NCBI RefSeq assembly: GCF_001518815.1
Contig: NZ_CP013987.1
Location: forward strand, 2,936,501 to 3,000,500
DNA: 64,000 nt
Direction: 5' to 3'
From: Pseudomonas oryzihabitans
GTDB lineage: Bacteria > Pseudomonadota > Gammaproteobacteria > Pseudomonadales > Pseudomonadaceae
The position numbers were made by a program, and so were the translations under genes. Below the pieces are notes generated by a model, which did no database searches, was not told where the DNA came from, and saw only the letters and a list, made by a program, of their open reading frames with translations. Below are positions 21,672 to 33,931 of the stretch, one piece after another; within the stretch, counting starts at the first letter, position 1, and each line of letters opens with the position of its first letter.

Positions 21672-24389
21672 ATGGCCACTATCCATGTAGACGGCAAGAC
21701 GTACGAGGTCGACGGGGCGGACAACCTCCTCGAAGCCTGCCTGTCCCTGGGGCTCGACATCCCCTATTTCTGCTGGCATCCGGCGCTGGGCAGCGTCGGC
21801 GCCTGCCGCCAGTGCGCGGTGAAGCAGTTCGCCGACGAGAATGACACCCGCGGGCGCCTGGTCATGTCCTGCATGACCCCGTCCAGCGACAAGACCTACA
21901 TCTCCATCGAAGACGCCGAAGCCAAGGAATTCCGCAGCTCCGTCATCGAATGGCTGATGACCAACCATCCCCACGACTGTCCGGTCTGCGAAGAAGGCGG
22001 CCATTGCCACCTGCAGGACATGACGGTGATGACCGGTCACAACAAGCGTCGTTATCGCTTCACCAAGCGTACCCACCAGAATCAGGACCTCGGCCCGTTC
22101 GTCGCTCACGAGATGAACCGCTGCATCGCCTGCTATCGCTGCGTGCGCTACTACAAGGACTACGCCGGCGGTACCGACCTGGGCGTCTACGGTGCCCACG
22201 ACAACGTCTATTTCGGCCGCGTCGAGGACGGTGCCCTGGAGAGCGAATTCTCCGGCAACCTGACCGAGGTCTGCCCCACCGGGGTGTTCACTGACAAGAC
22301 CCACTCCGAGCGCTACAACCGCAAGTGGGACATGCAGTTCGCCCCGAGCATCTGCCATGGCTGCTCCTCGGGCTGCAACATCAGCCCCGGCGAGCGCTAT
22401 GGCGAACTGCGCCGCATCGAGAACCGCTTCAACGGTTCGGTGAACCAGTATTTCCTCTGCGACCGTGGCCGCTTCGGCTATGGCTATGTCAATCGCAAGG
22501 ATCGTCCACGCCAGGCGTTGCTGAAAGACGGCAGCCTGGAGACCGGCATCGACGCCGCCCTGGATCGCGCCGCCCTGCTGCTGCGCGGCAAGAAGGTGAT
22601 CGGCATCGGTTCGCCGCGTGCCAGCCTGGAAAGCAACCACGCCCTGCGCGAGTTGGTCGGCGCCGACAACTTCTCCAGCGGCATGAGCGCCCGTGACCTG
22701 GCCAACGTGCGCCTGGTGCTGCAGGTGCTCAAGGACAGCCCCCTGCCCGTCCCCACCCTGCGCGCCATGGAGAAGCACGATGCCGTCTTCGTGCTTGGCG
22801 AAGATCTGACCCAGACCGCGGCCCGTCTGGCGCTGTCCCTGCGGCAGTCGGTCAAGGGCAAGCCCGAGGCCATGGCCGCGGCGCAGAAGATCCAGCCCTG
22901 GCTGAATGCCGCCGTGCAGAACATCGGCCAGAGCGAGCGCAATCCGCTGTTCATCGCCAGCGTCGCCGCCACCCGCCTGGACGACGTCGCCGACGCCCGC
23001 CTGCATGGTTCGCCGCTGGAACTGGCCCGCTTCGGCCATGCCGTGGCCCATGCCATCGACGCCAGCGCCCCGGCCGTCGACGGCCTGAGCGACGAAGTCG
23101 CCGAACAGGCGCGCCTGTTGGCCGAAACCCTGCTGGCGGCCGAACGCCCGCTGGTGGTGTCCGGTACCTCCCTGGGTGAACCGGCGCTGATCGAGGCCGC
23201 CGCCAACCTGGCCAAGGCCCTGGCCGCCAAGGGCAAGGCCGGCTCCCTGAGTCTGGTGGTGCCCGAAGCCAACAGCCTGGGCTTGGCGCTCTACGGCGGC
23301 GAGTCCGTCGAAGACGCCTTCGCCGCCCTGGAAAACGGCCAGGCCGACGCCCTGGTGGTGCTGGAGAACGACCTCTATCGCCGCGCGCCTGCCGAGCAGG
23401 TGGATCAGGCCCTGGCCCGCGCCCAGGTGCTGGTGGTGCTGGATCACCAGCGTACCGCCACCGCCCAGCGCGCCGATCTGGTGCTGCCGGCGGCCAGCTT
23501 CGCCGAAGGCGACGGTACCCTGGTCAGCCAGGAAGGTCGCGCCCAGCGCTTCTTCCAGGTCTATGAGCCGAGCTACTACGACCCCTCCAGCCTGATCCGC
23601 GAGGGCTGGCGCTGGCTGCACGCCCTGCGCAACACCCTGGACAACCGTCCGGTGGACTGGACCCAGCTGGACCACGTCACCGACGCCGTGGCCACCGCTG
23701 CGCCGCAGCTGGACGGTATCCGCGATGCTGCGCCCAACGCCAGCTTCCGGGTGAAGGGTCTCAAGCTCGCCCGCGAACCGCATCGCTACAGCGGCCGCAC
23801 CTCCATGCGCGCCAACCTCAGCGTGCACGAGCCGCGTGCGCCTCAGGATGCCGACACCGCCTTCGCCTTCTCCATGGAAGGCTATGCCGGCAGCGTCGAA
23901 CCGCGTCAGCAGATTCCCTTCGCCTGGTCCCCGGGCTGGAACTCGCCCCAGGCCTGGAACAAGTTCCAGGACGAGGTGGGTGGTCACCTTCGCGCCGGCG
24001 ATCCGGGGGTGCGTCTGATCGAGTCCCAGGGCGATCGCCTGAGCTGGTTCGCCGTGCCGACCGCTGCCGTACGCAGTGCCGAGTCCGGCTTCCAGGCCGT
24101 GCCGCTGTACCACCTGTTCGGTAGCGAAGAGACCTCTTCCCGTGCCGAACCGGTACGCGAGCGCATCCCGGCCGCCTATGTGGCGCTGGCCAAGGCTGAT
24201 GCCGACCGCCTGGGCGTCAACGAAGGCGCCCTGCTGCGCCTGCAGGTCGCTGGTCAGGAATTGCGCCTGCCGCTGCAGATCAAGCCCGAGCTGTCGGCGG
24301 GCCTGGTCGGTCTGCCCGCCGGCTTCGAAGGGATTCCGGTGGACTTCGCCGGCCTCACCGTGGAAGGACTGCAGGAGGCCGCGGCATGA
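21672..24389 (+). CDS. nuoG: NADH-quinone oxidoreductase subunit G
   Basis: The 905-residue subunit begins with a ferredoxin-like [2Fe-2S] domain ([19 protein letters not shown]), then the His/Cys N5 site ([18 protein letters not shown]), the N4 site ([12 protein letters not shown] and [10 protein letters not shown]) and the extra N7 ligands ([13 protein letters not shown]) found in E. coli-type NuoG. The C-terminal two thirds is a molybdopterin-oxidoreductase-like fold without cofactor. It overlaps nuoH by four bases. Confidence 0.97.
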   Translation: MATIHVDGKTYEVDGADNLLEACLSLGLDIPYFCWHPALGSVGACRQCAVKQFADENDTRGRLVMSCMTPSSDKTYISIEDAEAKEFRSSVIEWLMTNHPHDCPVCEEGGHCHLQDMTVMTGHNKRRYRFTKRTHQNQDLGPFVAHEMNRCIACYRCVRYYKDYAGGTDLGVYGAHDNVYFGRVEDGALESEFSGNLTEVCPTGVFTDKTHSERYNRKWDMQFAPSICHGCSSGCNISPGERYGELRRIENRFNGSVNQYFLCDRGRFGYGYVNRKDRPRQALLKDGSLETGIDAALDRAALLLRGKKVIGIGSPRASLESNHALRELVGADNFSSGMSARDLANVRLVLQVLKDSPLPVPTLRAMEKHDAVFVLGEDLTQTAARLALSLRQSVKGKPEAMAAAQKIQPWLNAAVQNIGQSERNPLFIASVAATRLDDVADARLHGSPLELARFGHAVAHAIDASAPAVDGLSDEVAEQARLLAETLLAAERPLVVSGTSLGEPALIEAAANLAKALAAKGKAGSLSLVVPEANSLGLALYGGESVEDAFAALENGQADALVVLENDLYRRAPAEQVDQALARAQVLVVLDHQRTATAQRADLVLPAASFAEGDGTLVSQEGRAQRFFQVYEPSYYDPSSLIREGWRWLHALRNTLDNRPVDWTQLDHVTDAVATAAPQLDGIRDAAPNASFRVKGLKLAREPHRYSGRTSMRANLSVHEPRAPQDADTAFAFSMEGYAGSVEPRQQIPFAWSPGWNSPQAWNKFQDEVGGHLRAGDPGVRLIESQGDRLSWFAVPTAAVRSAESGFQAVPLYHLFGSEETSSRAEPVRERIPAAYVALAKADADRLGVNEGALLRLQVAGQELRLPLQIKPELSAGLVGLPAGFEGIPVDFAGLTVEGLQEAAA

Positions 24390-25396
24390 CCTGGCTCACC
24401 CCCACCCTCATCGCCGTCGTCATCGGCATCGTCAAGGCCATCGTCATCCTGCTGGCGGTGGTCATCTGCGGTGCGCTGCTGAGCTTCGTCGAGCGCCGTC
24501 TGCTGGGTCTCTGGCAGGACCGCCACGGTCCCAACCGGGTCGGCCCCTTCGGCGCCTTCCAGCTGGGCGCCGACATGTTGAAGATGTTCTTCAAGGAGGA
24601 CTGGACGCCCCCGTTCGCCGACAAGATGATCTTCAGCCTGGCGCCGGTGATCGCCATGGGCTCGCTGCTGGTGGCCTTCTCGGTCATCCCGATCACCCCC
24701 ACCTGGGGCGTGGCGGACCTGAACGTCGGCCTGCTGTTCTTCTTCGCCATGGCGGGCGTCAACGTCTATGCGGTGCTCTTCGCCGGCTGGGCGAGCAACA
24801 ACAAGTTCTCCCTGCTGGGCGCCATGCGCGCCTCGGCCCAGACCCTCTCCTACGAGGTGTTCATGGGTCTGTCGGTGATGGGCATCGTGGCGGTGACCGG
24901 CTCCTTCAACATGAGGGATATCGTCGAGGCGCAGCATCAGGGCTGGTGGTTCATCATTCCCCAGTTCTTCGGCTTCTGCACCTTCTTCATCGCCGGTATC
25001 GCCGTGACCCACCGCCATCCCTTTGATCAGCCGGAAGCCGAGCAGGAGCTCGCGGACGGTTACCACATCGAATACGCGGGCATGAAGTGGGGCATGTTCT
25101 TCGTCGGCGAGTACATCGGCATCGTGCTGATCTCGGCGCTGCTGGTGACCCTGTTCTTTGGCGGCTGGCACGGTCCCTTCCTGGACACCCTGCCCTGGCT
25201 GTCCTTTGTCTGGTTCGCCCTGAAGACCGCCTTCTTCATCATGATCTTCATCCTGCTGCGCGCGTCCATTCCGCGTCCGCGCTACGACCAGGTAATGGCC
25301 TTCAGCTGGAAGTTCTGCCTGCCCCTGACCCTGATCAACCTGCTGGTGACCGGCGCCGTGGTGCTTTACACCGCCACGCCGGCCATCGGCCAGTGA
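24386..25396 (+). CDS. nuoH: NADH-quinone oxidoreductase subunit H
   Basis: The 336-residue membrane subunit (ND1) has about eight helices and the conserved segments [20 protein letters not shown] and [18 protein letters not shown], which line the quinone-access chamber at the junction of the two arms. Length and start are normal. Its ATG overlaps the nuoG stop. Confidence 0.97.
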   Translation: MTWLTPTLIAVVIGIVKAIVILLAVVICGALLSFVERRLLGLWQDRHGPNRVGPFGAFQLGADMLKMFFKEDWTPPFADKMIFSLAPVIAMGSLLVAFSVIPITPTWGVADLNVGLLFFFAMAGVNVYAVLFAGWASNNKFSLLGAMRASAQTLSYEVFMGLSVMGIVAVTGSFNMRDIVEAQHQGWWFIIPQFFGFCTFFIAGIAVTHRHPFDQPEAEQELADGYHIEYAGMKWGMFFVGEYIGIVLISALLVTLFFGGWHGPFLDTLPWLSFVWFALKTAFFIMIFILLRASIPRPRYDQVMAFSWKFCLPLTLINLLVTGAVVLYTATPAIGQ

Positions 25397-25406
25397 GGTA
25401 TCCGTC

Positions 25407-25955
25407 ATGATCAAGGAAATCCTGCACGTCCTGCATGGCACCTACACCCAGTTGCGCAGCATCGTAATGGTCTTCGGCCACGCCTTCCGCAAGCGCGACA
25501 CTCTGCAATACCCCGAGGAACCCGTGTACCTGCCGCCGCGCTATCGCGGCCGCATCGTGCTCACCCGTGACCCCGATGGCCAGGAGCGCTGCGTGGCGTG
25601 CAACCTGTGCGCCGTGGCCTGCCCGGTCGGCTGCATCTCGCTGCAGAAGACCGAAGCCGAAGACGGTCGCTGGTACCCGGAGTTCTTCCGCATCAACTTC
25701 TCGCGCTGCATCTTCTGCGGCATGTGCGAGGAGGCCTGCCCCACTACCGCCATCCAGCTGACCCCGGACTTCGAGATGTCCGAGTTCAAGCGCCAGGAGC
25801 TGGTGTATGAGAAGCAGGACCTGCTGATCTCGGGTCCGGGCAAGTATCCGGAGTACAACTTCTACCGCGTGGCCGGCATGGCCATCGCGGGCAAGCCCAA
25901 GGGTGCCGCGCAGAGCGAGGCAGAGCCGATCAACGTGAAGAGCCTGCTGCCCTAA
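25407..25955 (+). CDS. nuoI: NADH-quinone oxidoreductase subunit I
   Basis: The 182-residue subunit contains two [4Fe-4S] motifs, [15 protein letters not shown] and [15 protein letters not shown], which bind clusters N6a and N6b that pass electrons to NuoB. It starts 10 bases after nuoH with a good GAGG ribosome-binding site. Confidence 0.97.
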   Translation: MIKEILHVLHGTYTQLRSIVMVFGHAFRKRDTLQYPEEPVYLPPRYRGRIVLTRDPDGQERCVACNLCAVACPVGCISLQKTEAEDGRWYPEFFRINFSRCIFCGMCEEACPTTAIQLTPDFEMSEFKRQELVYEKQDLLISGPGKYPEYNFYRVAGMAIAGKPKGAAQSEAEPINVKSLLP

Positions 25956-25964
25956 GGAGCTGTC

Positions 25965-26477
25965 GTGGAATTTGCCTTCTATTTCTCTGCCGGGGTGGCC
26001 GTCCTGGCCACCTTCCGGGTGATCACCAATACCAATCCGGTGCATGCCCTGCTGTACCTGATCATCTCGCTGCTGGCCGTGTCCATGGTGTTCTTCGCCC
26101 TGGGGGCGCCCTTCGCCGGCGCCCTGGAGATCATCGTCTACGCGGGCGCCATCATGGTGCTGTTCGTCTTCGTGGTGATGATGCTCAACCTCGGGCCGGT
26201 CATCTCCGATCAGGAACGCAAGTGGCTGACCCCCAAGGTCTGGATCGGTCCTTCGATCCTTGCCGGTGCACTGCTGGTGGAGCTGCTGGTGGTGCTGTCG
26301 CGCACCCCGGGCGGCGCCGCCATTGGCCACACCTCGGTAGATGCCAAGGCCGTGGGCGTCAGCCTGTTCGGGCCCTATCTGCTGGCGGTCGAACTGGCCT
26401 CCATGCTGCTCTTGGGTGCCCTGGTCGCGGCCTATCACCTGGGTCGCAGCGACGTCAAAGACGGGATCGGCGAGTGA
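25965..26477 (+). CDS. nuoJ: NADH-quinone oxidoreductase subunit J
   Basis: The 170-residue hydrophobic subunit (ND6) has five predicted helices and the conserved [20 protein letters not shown] stretch of the third helix. It starts at GTG 25965, preceded by AAGGAG, 9 bases after nuoI. Confidence 0.95.
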   Translation: MEFAFYFSAGVAVLATFRVITNTNPVHALLYLIISLLAVSMVFFALGAPFAGALEIIVYAGAIMVLFVFVVMMLNLGPVISDQERKWLTPKVWIGPSILAGALLVELLVVLSRTPGGAAIGHTSVDAKAVGVSLFGPYLLAVELASMLLLGALVAAYHLGRSDVKDGIGE

Positions 26478-26502
26478 GTCGCCAAGGACTGGAGAACAGC
26501 CA

Positions 26503-26811
26503 ATGAACGCCATACCTCTGGAACACGGACTGGCCCTTGCCGGCGCCCTGTTCGCCCTTGGCCTGGTGGGCCTGATGGTCCGCCGCAATATCCTCTTCGT
26601 GCTCATGAGTCTGGAAATCATGATGAACGCCGCCGCCCTGGCCTTCGTGGTCGCGGGTAGCCGTTGGGGCGCTCCCGACGGCCAGGTGATGTTCATCCTG
26701 GTGCTGAGCCTGGCCGCCGCCGAGGCCAGTATCGGCCTGGCGATCCTGCTGCAGCTCTATCGCCGCTTCCACACCCTCGACGTCGATGCCGCCAGCGAGA
26801 TGCACGGATGA
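26503..26811 (+). CDS. nuoK: NADH-quinone oxidoreductase subunit K
   Basis: The 102-residue subunit (ND4L) has three helices carrying the conserved membrane glutamates in [11 protein letters not shown] and [11 protein letters not shown] that take part in proton transfer. GGAG lies upstream of ATG 26503. It overlaps nuoL by four bases. Confidence 0.96.
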   Translation: MNAIPLEHGLALAGALFALGLVGLMVRRNILFVLMSLEIMMNAAALAFVVAGSRWGAPDGQVMFILVLSLAAAEASIGLAILLQLYRRFHTLDVDAASEMHG

Positions 26812-28655
26812 ACCTGCTACCCCTCACCTTCGCCTTTCCCCTGGTCGGCTACTTCCTGCTGGCCTTCTCCCGCGGTCGGCTGTCGGAGAATCTCTCCGCG
26901 CTGATCGGCGTGGGTTCGGTGGGCCTGGCGGCGCTGGTCGCCGCCTGGGTCGGCTGGAACTTCCATGTCGCGCCGCCCGCCGACGGCCACCTGACCCTCG
27001 TCCTCTGGCAGTGGATGAACGTGGAGGGCTTCGCGCCCAACATGGCTCTCTATCTGGACGGCCTGTCGCTGACCATGCTTGGCGTGGTCACCGGCGTCGG
27101 CTTCCTGATCCACCTGTTCGCCTCGTGGTACATGCGTGGTGAAGAGGGCTACTCGCGCTTCTTCGCCTACACCAACCTGTTCATCTTCAGCATGTTGCTG
27201 CTGGTCCTCGGCGACAACCTGCTGCTGCTGTACTTCGGTTGGGAAGGCGTGGGCCTGTGCAGCTACCTGCTGATCGGCTTCTACTACAGCGAGCGCGCAA
27301 ACGGCAACGCCGCGCTGAAGGCCTTCATCGTCACCCGCGTCGGCGACGTCTTCATGGCCTTTGGTCTGTTCATCCTGTTCATGACCCTGGGCACCCTGGA
27401 CATCCAGGAGCTGCTGCAGAAGGCGCCCGACGTCTTCGCCAGCGGTGATCCACTGATCGTGCTGGCCACCCTGGCCCTGCTTGGCGGCGCCGTCGGCAAG
27501 TCGGCCCAGCTGCCGCTGCAGACCTGGCTGGCGGACGCCATGGCCGGTCCCACCCCGGTCTCCGCACTGATCCACGCCGCGACCATGGTGACCGCGGGCG
27601 TCTACCTGATCGCCCGGACCCACGGCCTGTTCCTGCTGGCGCCGGAGATCCTCAACCTGGTCGGTATCGTCGGTGCCGTGACCCTGGTACTAGCAGGCTT
27701 CGCCGCCCTGGTGCAGACCGACATCAAGCGCATCCTGGCCTACTCCACCATGAGCCAGATCGGCTACATGTTCCTGGCCCTGGGCGTGGGTGCCTGGCAA
27801 CCGGCGATCTTCCACCTGATGATCCACGCCTTCTTCAAGGCGCTGCTGTTCCTCGCCTCGGGCTCGGTGATCCTGGCCTGCCACCACGAGCAGAACATCT
27901 TCAAGATGGGCGGCCTGTGGAAGAAGATCCCCCTGGCCTATGCCAGCTTCGTGGTGGGTGGCTCGGCGCTGGCGGCACTGCCGCTGGTGACCGCCGGCTT
28001 CTACTCCAAGGACGAGATCCTCTGGGAAGCCCTCGCCAGCGGTCATACCTACCTGCTCTATGCAGGCCTGGCCGGTGCCTTCCTGACTTCGATCTACACC
28101 TTCCGCCTGATCTTCATCACCTTCCATGGCGAGGCGCATACCGAGGCCCATGCCGGCCACGGCATCGCCCACAACCTGCCGCTGGCGGTACTGCTGGTGC
28201 TCTCGACCTTCGTCGGCGCGCTGATCGTGCCACCCCTGGCAGGCGTGCTGCCGGAATCGATCGGGCATGCCGGTGGTGAAGCCAAGCATTCCCTGGAGAT
28301 CACCTCGGGAGCCATCGCCATCGCCGGTATCCTGCTGGCCGCCCTGCTCTTCCTTGGCAAGCGTTCCTTCGTGACCGCCCTGGCCAAGAGCGCGCCGGGT
28401 CGCTTCTTCGGGACCTGGTGGTATCACGCCTGGGGCTTCGACTGGCTGTACGACCTGATCTTCGTCAAGCCGTACCTGCTGCTGGCCCGCCTGCTGCGCC
28501 GTGACCCCTTCGACCAGGCCATCGGCCTGATCCCGATGGTGGCTCGCGGTGGCAACCTGGCACTGAGCATCACCGAGAACGGCCGTCTGCGCTGGTACGC
28601 GGCTTCCATCGTGGGAGGCGCCGTGCTGTTGCTCGGCGCGCTGCTGCTGGCCTGA
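26808..28655 (+). CDS. nuoL: NADH-quinone oxidoreductase subunit L
   Basis: The 615-residue antiporter-like subunit (ND5) shows [37 protein letters not shown] with the conserved membrane Lys/His region, and a long C-terminal lateral helix region with a final anchor (about residues 590-612). It pumps protons at the distal end of the membrane arm. ATG 26808 overlaps the nuoK stop. Confidence 0.97.
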   Translation: MNLLPLTFAFPLVGYFLLAFSRGRLSENLSALIGVGSVGLAALVAAWVGWNFHVAPPADGHLTLVLWQWMNVEGFAPNMALYLDGLSLTMLGVVTGVGFLIHLFASWYMRGEEGYSRFFAYTNLFIFSMLLLVLGDNLLLLYFGWEGVGLCSYLLIGFYYSERANGNAALKAFIVTRVGDVFMAFGLFILFMTLGTLDIQELLQKAPDVFASGDPLIVLATLALLGGAVGKSAQLPLQTWLADAMAGPTPVSALIHAATMVTAGVYLIARTHGLFLLAPEILNLVGIVGAVTLVLAGFAALVQTDIKRILAYSTMSQIGYMFLALGVGAWQPAIFHLMIHAFFKALLFLASGSVILACHHEQNIFKMGGLWKKIPLAYASFVVGGSALAALPLVTAGFYSKDEILWEALASGHTYLLYAGLAGAFLTSIYTFRLIFITFHGEAHTEAHAGHGIAHNLPLAVLLVLSTFVGALIVPPLAGVLPESIGHAGGEAKHSLEITSGAIAIAGILLAALLFLGKRSFVTALAKSAPGRFFGTWWYHAWGFDWLYDLIFVKPYLLLARLLRRDPFDQAIGLIPMVARGGNLALSITENGRLRWYAASIVGGAVLLLGALLLA

Positions 28656-28682
28656 CCCCCTGACTAAGGATAAGTACACGTC

Positions 28683-30215
28683 ATGCTTCTGCCCTGGCTA
28701 ATCCTGATCCCCTTCATCGGCGGCCTGCTCTGTTTCCTCACGGAAAAGACCGGCCCGCTGGTGCCCCGCTGGATCGCCCTGTTCACCATGCTGCTGGAGC
28801 TGGTACTCGGCCTGTGGCTGTGGGCCCACGGCGACTACAGCCTGGCTCCCGCCCCTGGCGCCGAAACCGCCTGGACCGCGGAATTCCAGATGAGCTGGAT
28901 TCCGCGCTTCGGCATCAGCCTGCACTTCGGTCTCGATGGCCTGTCGCTGCTGATGATCCTGCTCACCGGCCTGCTCGGTGTGCTGGCGGTAACCTGCTCC
29001 TGGCGTGAAGTGCAGCGCCACGTCGGCTTCTTCCACCTCAACCTGCTGTGGATCATCGGCGGCGTGGTGGGGGTGTTCCTGGCGCTGGACCTGTTCCTGT
29101 TCTTCTTCTTCTGGGAGATGATGCTGGTGCCGATGTACTTCCTGATCGCGCTGTGGGGCCATAGCTCCGCGGACGGCAAGAAGAGCCGCATCACCGCCGC
29201 CACCAAGTTCTTCATCTTCACCCAGGCCAGCGGTCTGATCATGCTGGTGGCGATCGTTGCCCTGGTACTGGTGAACTACGGTGCCACCGGCGTCCTGACC
29301 TTCGACTACGAAGACCTGCTGCAACTGCAGCTGGATCCCAAGCTGGAATACCTGCTGATGCTGGGCTTCTTCATCGCCTTCGCGGTGAAGCTGCCGGTGG
29401 TGCCGCTGCACTCCTGGCTGCCCGATGCCCACGCCCAGGCGCCGACCGCCGGTTCCGTCGACCTGGCCGGTATCCTGCTCAAGACCGCCGCCTATGGCCT
29501 GTTGCGCTTCGCCATCCCGCTGTTCCCCAACGCCTCGGCGGAATTCGCGCCGATCGCCATGTGGCTGGGCATCATTGGCATCTTCTACGGCGCCATCCTG
29601 TCGTTCGCCCAGACCGACATCAAGCGCCTGGTGGCCTACTCCAGCGTCTCGCACATGGGCTTCGTGCTGATCGGCATCTACTCCGGCAGCCCCCAGGCGC
29701 TGCAGGGCGTGGTGGTACAGATGATCGCCCACGGCCTCTCCGCCGCCGGTCTGTTCATCCTCTGCGGCCAGCTCTACGAGCGCATGCATACCCGTGACAT
29801 GCGCGAGATGGGTGGTCTCTGGGCACGCCTGCCCTACCTGCCGGCCCTGAGTCTGTTCTTCGCCTCGGCATCCCTGGGCCTGCCAGGCACCGGCAACTTC
29901 GTCGGTGAATTCCTGATCCTGCTGGGCGCCTTCCCGGTCGTGCCGATGATCACCGTCATCGCCACCTTCGGCCTGGTGTTCGCCTCGGTCTATTCGCTGA
30001 TCATGATCCACCGCGCCTACTTCGGTCCGGCCAAGGCCGAAGGCGCGCTACCGGGTCTGAACGCACGGGAACTGTCGATGCTGCTATTGCTTGGCGTGCT
30101 GCTGGTGCTGCTCGGCGTCTACCCGCAGCCGGTGCTGGATACCTCGGCCGCGAGCATGGCCGGTGTTCAGCAGTGGCTCGGCGAAGCCTTCTCCTCTCTC
30201 GTTTCCGCCCGGTAA
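28683..30215 (+). CDS. nuoM: NADH-quinone oxidoreductase subunit M
   Basis: The 510-residue antiporter-like subunit (ND4) has about fourteen helices, the [18 protein letters not shown] segment with the conserved glutamate, and [20 protein letters not shown], the diagnostic ND4 motif. It lies 27 bases after nuoL with a TAAGGA ribosome-binding site. Confidence 0.97.
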   Translation: MLLPWLILIPFIGGLLCFLTEKTGPLVPRWIALFTMLLELVLGLWLWAHGDYSLAPAPGAETAWTAEFQMSWIPRFGISLHFGLDGLSLLMILLTGLLGVLAVTCSWREVQRHVGFFHLNLLWIIGGVVGVFLALDLFLFFFFWEMMLVPMYFLIALWGHSSADGKKSRITAATKFFIFTQASGLIMLVAIVALVLVNYGATGVLTFDYEDLLQLQLDPKLEYLLMLGFFIAFAVKLPVVPLHSWLPDAHAQAPTAGSVDLAGILLKTAAYGLLRFAIPLFPNASAEFAPIAMWLGIIGIFYGAILSFAQTDIKRLVAYSSVSHMGFVLIGIYSGSPQALQGVVVQMIAHGLSAAGLFILCGQLYERMHTRDMREMGGLWARLPYLPALSLFFASASLGLPGTGNFVGEFLILLGAFPVVPMITVIATFGLVFASVYSLIMIHRAYFGPAKAEGALPGLNARELSMLLLLGVLLVLLGVYPQPVLDTSAASMAGVQQWLGEAFSSLVSAR

Positions 30216-30222
30216 GAGCGCC

Positions 30223-31674
30223 ATGACCTTTACCTACGAACACTTCACCGCCCTCCTGCCGATCATCATCACCGGCCTCACCGCCGTGGTGGTGATGCTG
30301 GGCATCGCCTGGCGGCGGGATCACACCATCATTCCCACCCTGGGCGTGATCGGTCTCAACCTGGCCCTGCTGTCCTGCATCCCGGCCCTCGGCGTCGGCG
30401 CCATCGACGTCACCCCGCTGCTGCGCATCGACGGCTTCAGCTGCTTCTACATGGCACTGATCCTGATCGCCACCCTGGCCTGCATGACCCTGTCGCATGC
30501 CTACATGGAAGGCTATCCGGGCAACCGTGAAGAGCTGTACCTGCTGCTGCTGATCTCCGCCACCGGTGGTCTGGTGCTGGTGGCGGCGCAAAACGTCGCT
30601 GGCCTGTTCATCGGCCTGGAACTGCTGTCGGTGCCGGTCTACGGCCTGGTGGCCTACAGCTACTTCAACCGCCGCTCCCTGGAAGCCGGCATGAAGTACC
30701 TGGTGCTGTCCGCCGCCGGCTCGGCCATCCTGCTGTTCGGCATGGCCCTGCTCTATGCCCAGTCCGGTAGCCTGAACTTCGCCGATATCGGCATGCAGAT
30801 GGACGCCCCGGCCAGCACCGGCCTGCTGATGGAAATCGGCCTCGGCATGCTGATCGTCGGCCTCGGCTTCAAGCTGTCCCTGGTGCCCTTCCACCTGTGG
30901 ACCCCGGACGTGTACGAAGGCTCGCCGGCTCCGGTTGGCGCCTTCCTGGCCACCGCCAGCAAGGTCGCTGTCTTCGCCGTGCTGGTGCGGGTGTTCCAGA
31001 CCATGCCCATGGCCAGCGATGACGGCTGGCTGCACGATGCCATCGCCTTCATCGCCATCGCCTCCATGCTGGTGGGCAACCTGCTGGCGCTGATGCAGAG
31101 CAACCTCAAGCGCCTGCTGGGTTACTCCTCCATCTCCCACTTCGGCTACCTGCTGGTGGCGGTGGCGTCGGGCGAAGGCCTGTCGATGGAAGCCGTGGCG
31201 GTCTATCTGGTGACCTATGTCTTCACCAGCCTGGGTGCCTTCGGCGTGATTACCCTGATGTCCAGCCCGAGCAACGGCCAGCGTGATGCCGATGCGCTGT
31301 TCGAGTACCGCGGCCTGTTCTGGCGCCGCCCGTACCTGACCGCAGCGCTGACGGTGATGATGCTGTCCCTGGCCGGCATTCCGCTCACCGCCGGTTTCAT
31401 CGGCAAGTTCTACGTCATCACCGTGGGCGTGGAAGCGGGCATGTGGTGGCAGACCGCGGCCATCGTGCTGGGCAGCGCCATCGGCCTGTTCTACTACCTG
31501 CGCGTGATGGTCACCCTGTACCTGACCGAGCAGGGCCTGCAGCGCCATGACGCGCCGATGAATTGGGGGCAACGCGCCGGTGGCGTGATGCTGATCGCCA
31601 TTTCCATCGCCACCTTCGTCCTGGGCGTCTATCCGCAGCCGCTGCTGCAACTGGCGCAGCTGACGGTGTTCTGA
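30223..31674 (+). CDS. nuoN: NADH-quinone oxidoreductase subunit N
   Basis: The 483-residue antiporter-like subunit (ND2) contains GLELLSVPVYGLVAY and LVPFHLWTPDVYEGSPAPV, both diagnostic. It closes the operon and starts 7 bases after nuoM at ATG 30223. A strong hairpin follows the stop. Confidence 0.97.
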   Translation: MTFTYEHFTALLPIIITGLTAVVVMLGIAWRRDHTIIPTLGVIGLNLALLSCIPALGVGAIDVTPLLRIDGFSCFYMALILIATLACMTLSHAYMEGYPGNREELYLLLLISATGGLVLVAAQNVAGLFIGLELLSVPVYGLVAYSYFNRRSLEAGMKYLVLSAAGSAILLFGMALLYAQSGSLNFADIGMQMDAPASTGLLMEIGLGMLIVGLGFKLSLVPFHLWTPDVYEGSPAPVGAFLATASKVAVFAVLVRVFQTMPMASDDGWLHDAIAFIAIASMLVGNLLALMQSNLKRLLGYSSISHFGYLLVAVASGEGLSMEAVAVYLVTYVFTSLGAFGVITLMSSPSNGQRDADALFEYRGLFWRRPYLTAALTVMMLSLAGIPLTAGFIGKFYVITVGVEAGMWWQTAAIVLGSAIGLFYYLRVMVTLYLTEQGLQRHDAPMNWGQRAGGVMLIAISIATFVLGVYPQPLLQLAQLTVF

Positions 31675-31690
31675 TCCCAGGCACCGCCCA

Positions 31691-31720
31691 CGATCCCCGC
31701 TTCGGCGGGGATCGTCGTTT
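31691..31720 (+). terminator. Terminator of the nuo operon
   Basis: CGATCCCCGC (31691-31700), loop TTCG, GCGGGGATCG (31705-31714) is a perfect 10-bp stem with a stable tetraloop, followed by TCGTTT. It lies 16 bases after the nuoN stop. Confidence 0.85.
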
Positions 31721-31824
31721 CTAGCACCGGTGAAACAGCGGCCCTTGGCAGGGTCGCATCGCGACCGCTACCCTCGACCCCTACTCCGCTTTCCTCTGCC
31801 CTTTTCTGGAGCCCCCTTTCTCCC

Positions 31825-33858
31825 ATGCCTGCGTTGAAACCCCTCGCCCTGACCATCGGCCTGCTGCTCGGCAGCCAGGCTTTCGCTGCTCCTGTCTTCG
31901 ACGTCACCGAACTGGGTGACCCGGCCACCGCCTGTAGCGACCTCGACACCTTCGTCAACCAGAAATGGGTCTCGGCCAATCCCATCCCGCCGGACAAGTC
32001 GCGCTGGGGTTCCTTCATGGCCCTGGGCGAAAAATCGCTCAACGACCAGCACGCCATCCTGCAGCGCGCAGCCCGCACGGCGGATCGCGCGGAACAGGGT
32101 TCGGTAGAACAGAAGGTCGGTTGGCTGTATCGCTCGGGCATGGACGAAGCCGCCATCGAGCGCGCCGGCTATCAGCCGATCCAGGCGCAGCTGGCCGCCA
32201 TCGACCGGCTGCGCACCTCGGCCGATGTGGTGGCCTATCTCCAGAAGAGCTTTGCCCGAGGCGACATGCAGGTGTTCTCCTTCGGCTCCGGTGCCGACTA
32301 CCAGAACGCCAAGCAGCAGATCGCCTATGCCTACCAGGGTGGCCTGGGCCTGCCGACACCCGATTACTACACCGAGGCCGACTACGCCAAGCTACGCCAG
32401 GCCTACCTGGGTCATCTCGCACGGCTGCTGACCCTGACCGGCGTACCCAAAGCCCAGGCGGCCGCCCAGGCCGAGCTGGTGCTGGCCTTCGAAAGTCGCC
32501 TGGCACGTGCCTCGGTCAAGCCGGTGGATCTGCGCAATCCGGAAAACCAGTATCACTACCTGAGCTTCGCCGAAGCCAACAAGGTCACGCCGCACTTCGA
32601 CTGGCAGGCTTTCTTCGCCAGCCAGGGCGTCACCGGCCAGCAGGGCTTTTCCTTATCCCAGCCCGGCTTCTTCGCCGAGTTCGACCGCATGCTGGCCGAG
32701 ACGCCCATCGAACAGTGGCAGGCCTATCTGCGGGCCCACGTGATCGATGACGCCGCGCCGCTGCTGTCCAAGCCCTTCCAGCAGGAGAGCTTCGAATTCA
32801 ACCAGAAGACTCTGAGCGGCCAGCAGCAACAGAGCGAGCGCTGGAAGCGGGTGCTGAGCGCGGTCAATGGCGCCATGGGCGAAGGGCTCGGCCAGCTCTA
32901 TGTGCAGGAGCACTTCTCGCCCCAGGCCAAGGCGCGGGCCCAGGAACTGGTGGACAACGTGATGCTGGCGCTTCGCGCCCGCATCGAGAAGCTCGACTGG
33001 ATGAGCCCGGAGACCAAGCAGAAGGCCCTGGCCAAGTGGGACAGCTTCCTGCCCAAGATCGGCTACCCCGAGCGCTGGCGGGACTGGAGCGGCCTGACGC
33101 TCAAGCCGCAGGGCTTCTACGCCAACCTGGAAGCCGCCTCACGCTTCAACTATCGCCATGATCTGGACAAGATCGGCAAGCCCACCGATCGCCAGGAATG
33201 GGGCATGTACCCGCAGACGGTGAATGCCTACTACAGCCCCACCGACAACACCATCAACTTCCCGGCCGCCATCCTGCAGCCACCGTTTTTCTATGCCGAC
33301 GGCGACGATGCCATCAACTATGGCGGCATCGGCGCGGTGATCGGCCACGAGGCCAGCCATGGCTTCGACGACCAGGGCAGCAAGTTCGACGGCGCGGGCA
33401 ACCAGGTGGACTGGTGGACCCCGGCCGATCGCAAGGCCTTCGAGGCCCGTACCGGCAAGCTGGTGGAGCAGTTCGACAACTACCATCCGCTGCCCGACCA
33501 TCCTGAGCTGCACGTCAACGGCAAGCTCACCCTGGGCGAGAACATCGGCGACCTCGGCGGCATCAACGCGGCCTATGACGCCCTGCAACTGGCCCTGGCC
33601 AAGAAGCCGGAAGAAGCCAATCGCAAGATCGATGGCTACACCCAAGAGCAGCGCTTCTTCCTCAACTGGGCACGGGTCTGGCGGGGCTCGATCCGTGAAG
33701 AACAGGCGCGCCTGTTCCTCAACACCGATCCCCATGCCCCCATGAAATTCCGCGCCATCGGGGCGCCCTCCAACATGCCGTCGTTCGCGAAGGCGTTCAG
33801 CTGCAAGGCGGGTGATGCCATGGTCCGGCCGGACGAGAAACGCGTGGAAATCTGGTAG
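31825..33858 (+). CDS. M13-family zinc metallopeptidase (neprilysin/PepO-like)
   Basis: The 677-residue protein has a signal peptide (MPALKPLALTIGLLLGSQAFA) and an N-terminal M13 domain beginning with DLDTFVNQKW. The catalytic domain follows: the zinc motif HEASH near residue 508 in VIGHEASHGFDDQG, the third ligand in GENIGDLGG near residue 571, and the C-terminal CKAGDAMVRPDEKRVEIW with the family-typical terminal Trp. It is probably a periplasmic oligopeptidase. It has its own position after the nuo terminator and no cotranscribed partner is evident. Confidence 0.93.
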   Translation: MPALKPLALTIGLLLGSQAFAAPVFDVTELGDPATACSDLDTFVNQKWVSANPIPPDKSRWGSFMALGEKSLNDQHAILQRAARTADRAEQGSVEQKVGWLYRSGMDEAAIERAGYQPIQAQLAAIDRLRTSADVVAYLQKSFARGDMQVFSFGSGADYQNAKQQIAYAYQGGLGLPTPDYYTEADYAKLRQAYLGHLARLLTLTGVPKAQAAAQAELVLAFESRLARASVKPVDLRNPENQYHYLSFAEANKVTPHFDWQAFFASQGVTGQQGFSLSQPGFFAEFDRMLAETPIEQWQAYLRAHVIDDAAPLLSKPFQQESFEFNQKTLSGQQQQSERWKRVLSAVNGAMGEGLGQLYVQEHFSPQAKARAQELVDNVMLALRARIEKLDWMSPETKQKALAKWDSFLPKIGYPERWRDWSGLTLKPQGFYANLEAASRFNYRHDLDKIGKPTDRQEWGMYPQTVNAYYSPTDNTINFPAAILQPPFFYADGDDAINYGGIGAVIGHEASHGFDDQGSKFDGAGNQVDWWTPADRKAFEARTGKLVEQFDNYHPLPDHPELHVNGKLTLGENIGDLGGINAAYDALQLALAKKPEEANRKIDGYTQEQRFFLNWARVWRGSIREEQARLFLNTDPHAPMKFRAIGAPSNMPSFAKAFSCKAGDAMVRPDEKRVEIW

Positions 33859-33931
33859 TGCTCCAGGGGCGTCAGGCAGTCGGGTATCGCTTTTGCATTG
33901 CCCGTCACCTCTCCCCTCCGGCGCTCCGTCC

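Noticed and set aside
21633-24113. Very long open frame antisense to nuoG (over 800 codons)
   Set aside because: High-GC DNA opens long shadow frames. nuoG is complete on the other strand with all cluster ligands, and the antisense product is low-complexity Gly/Ala/His/Gln without motifs.
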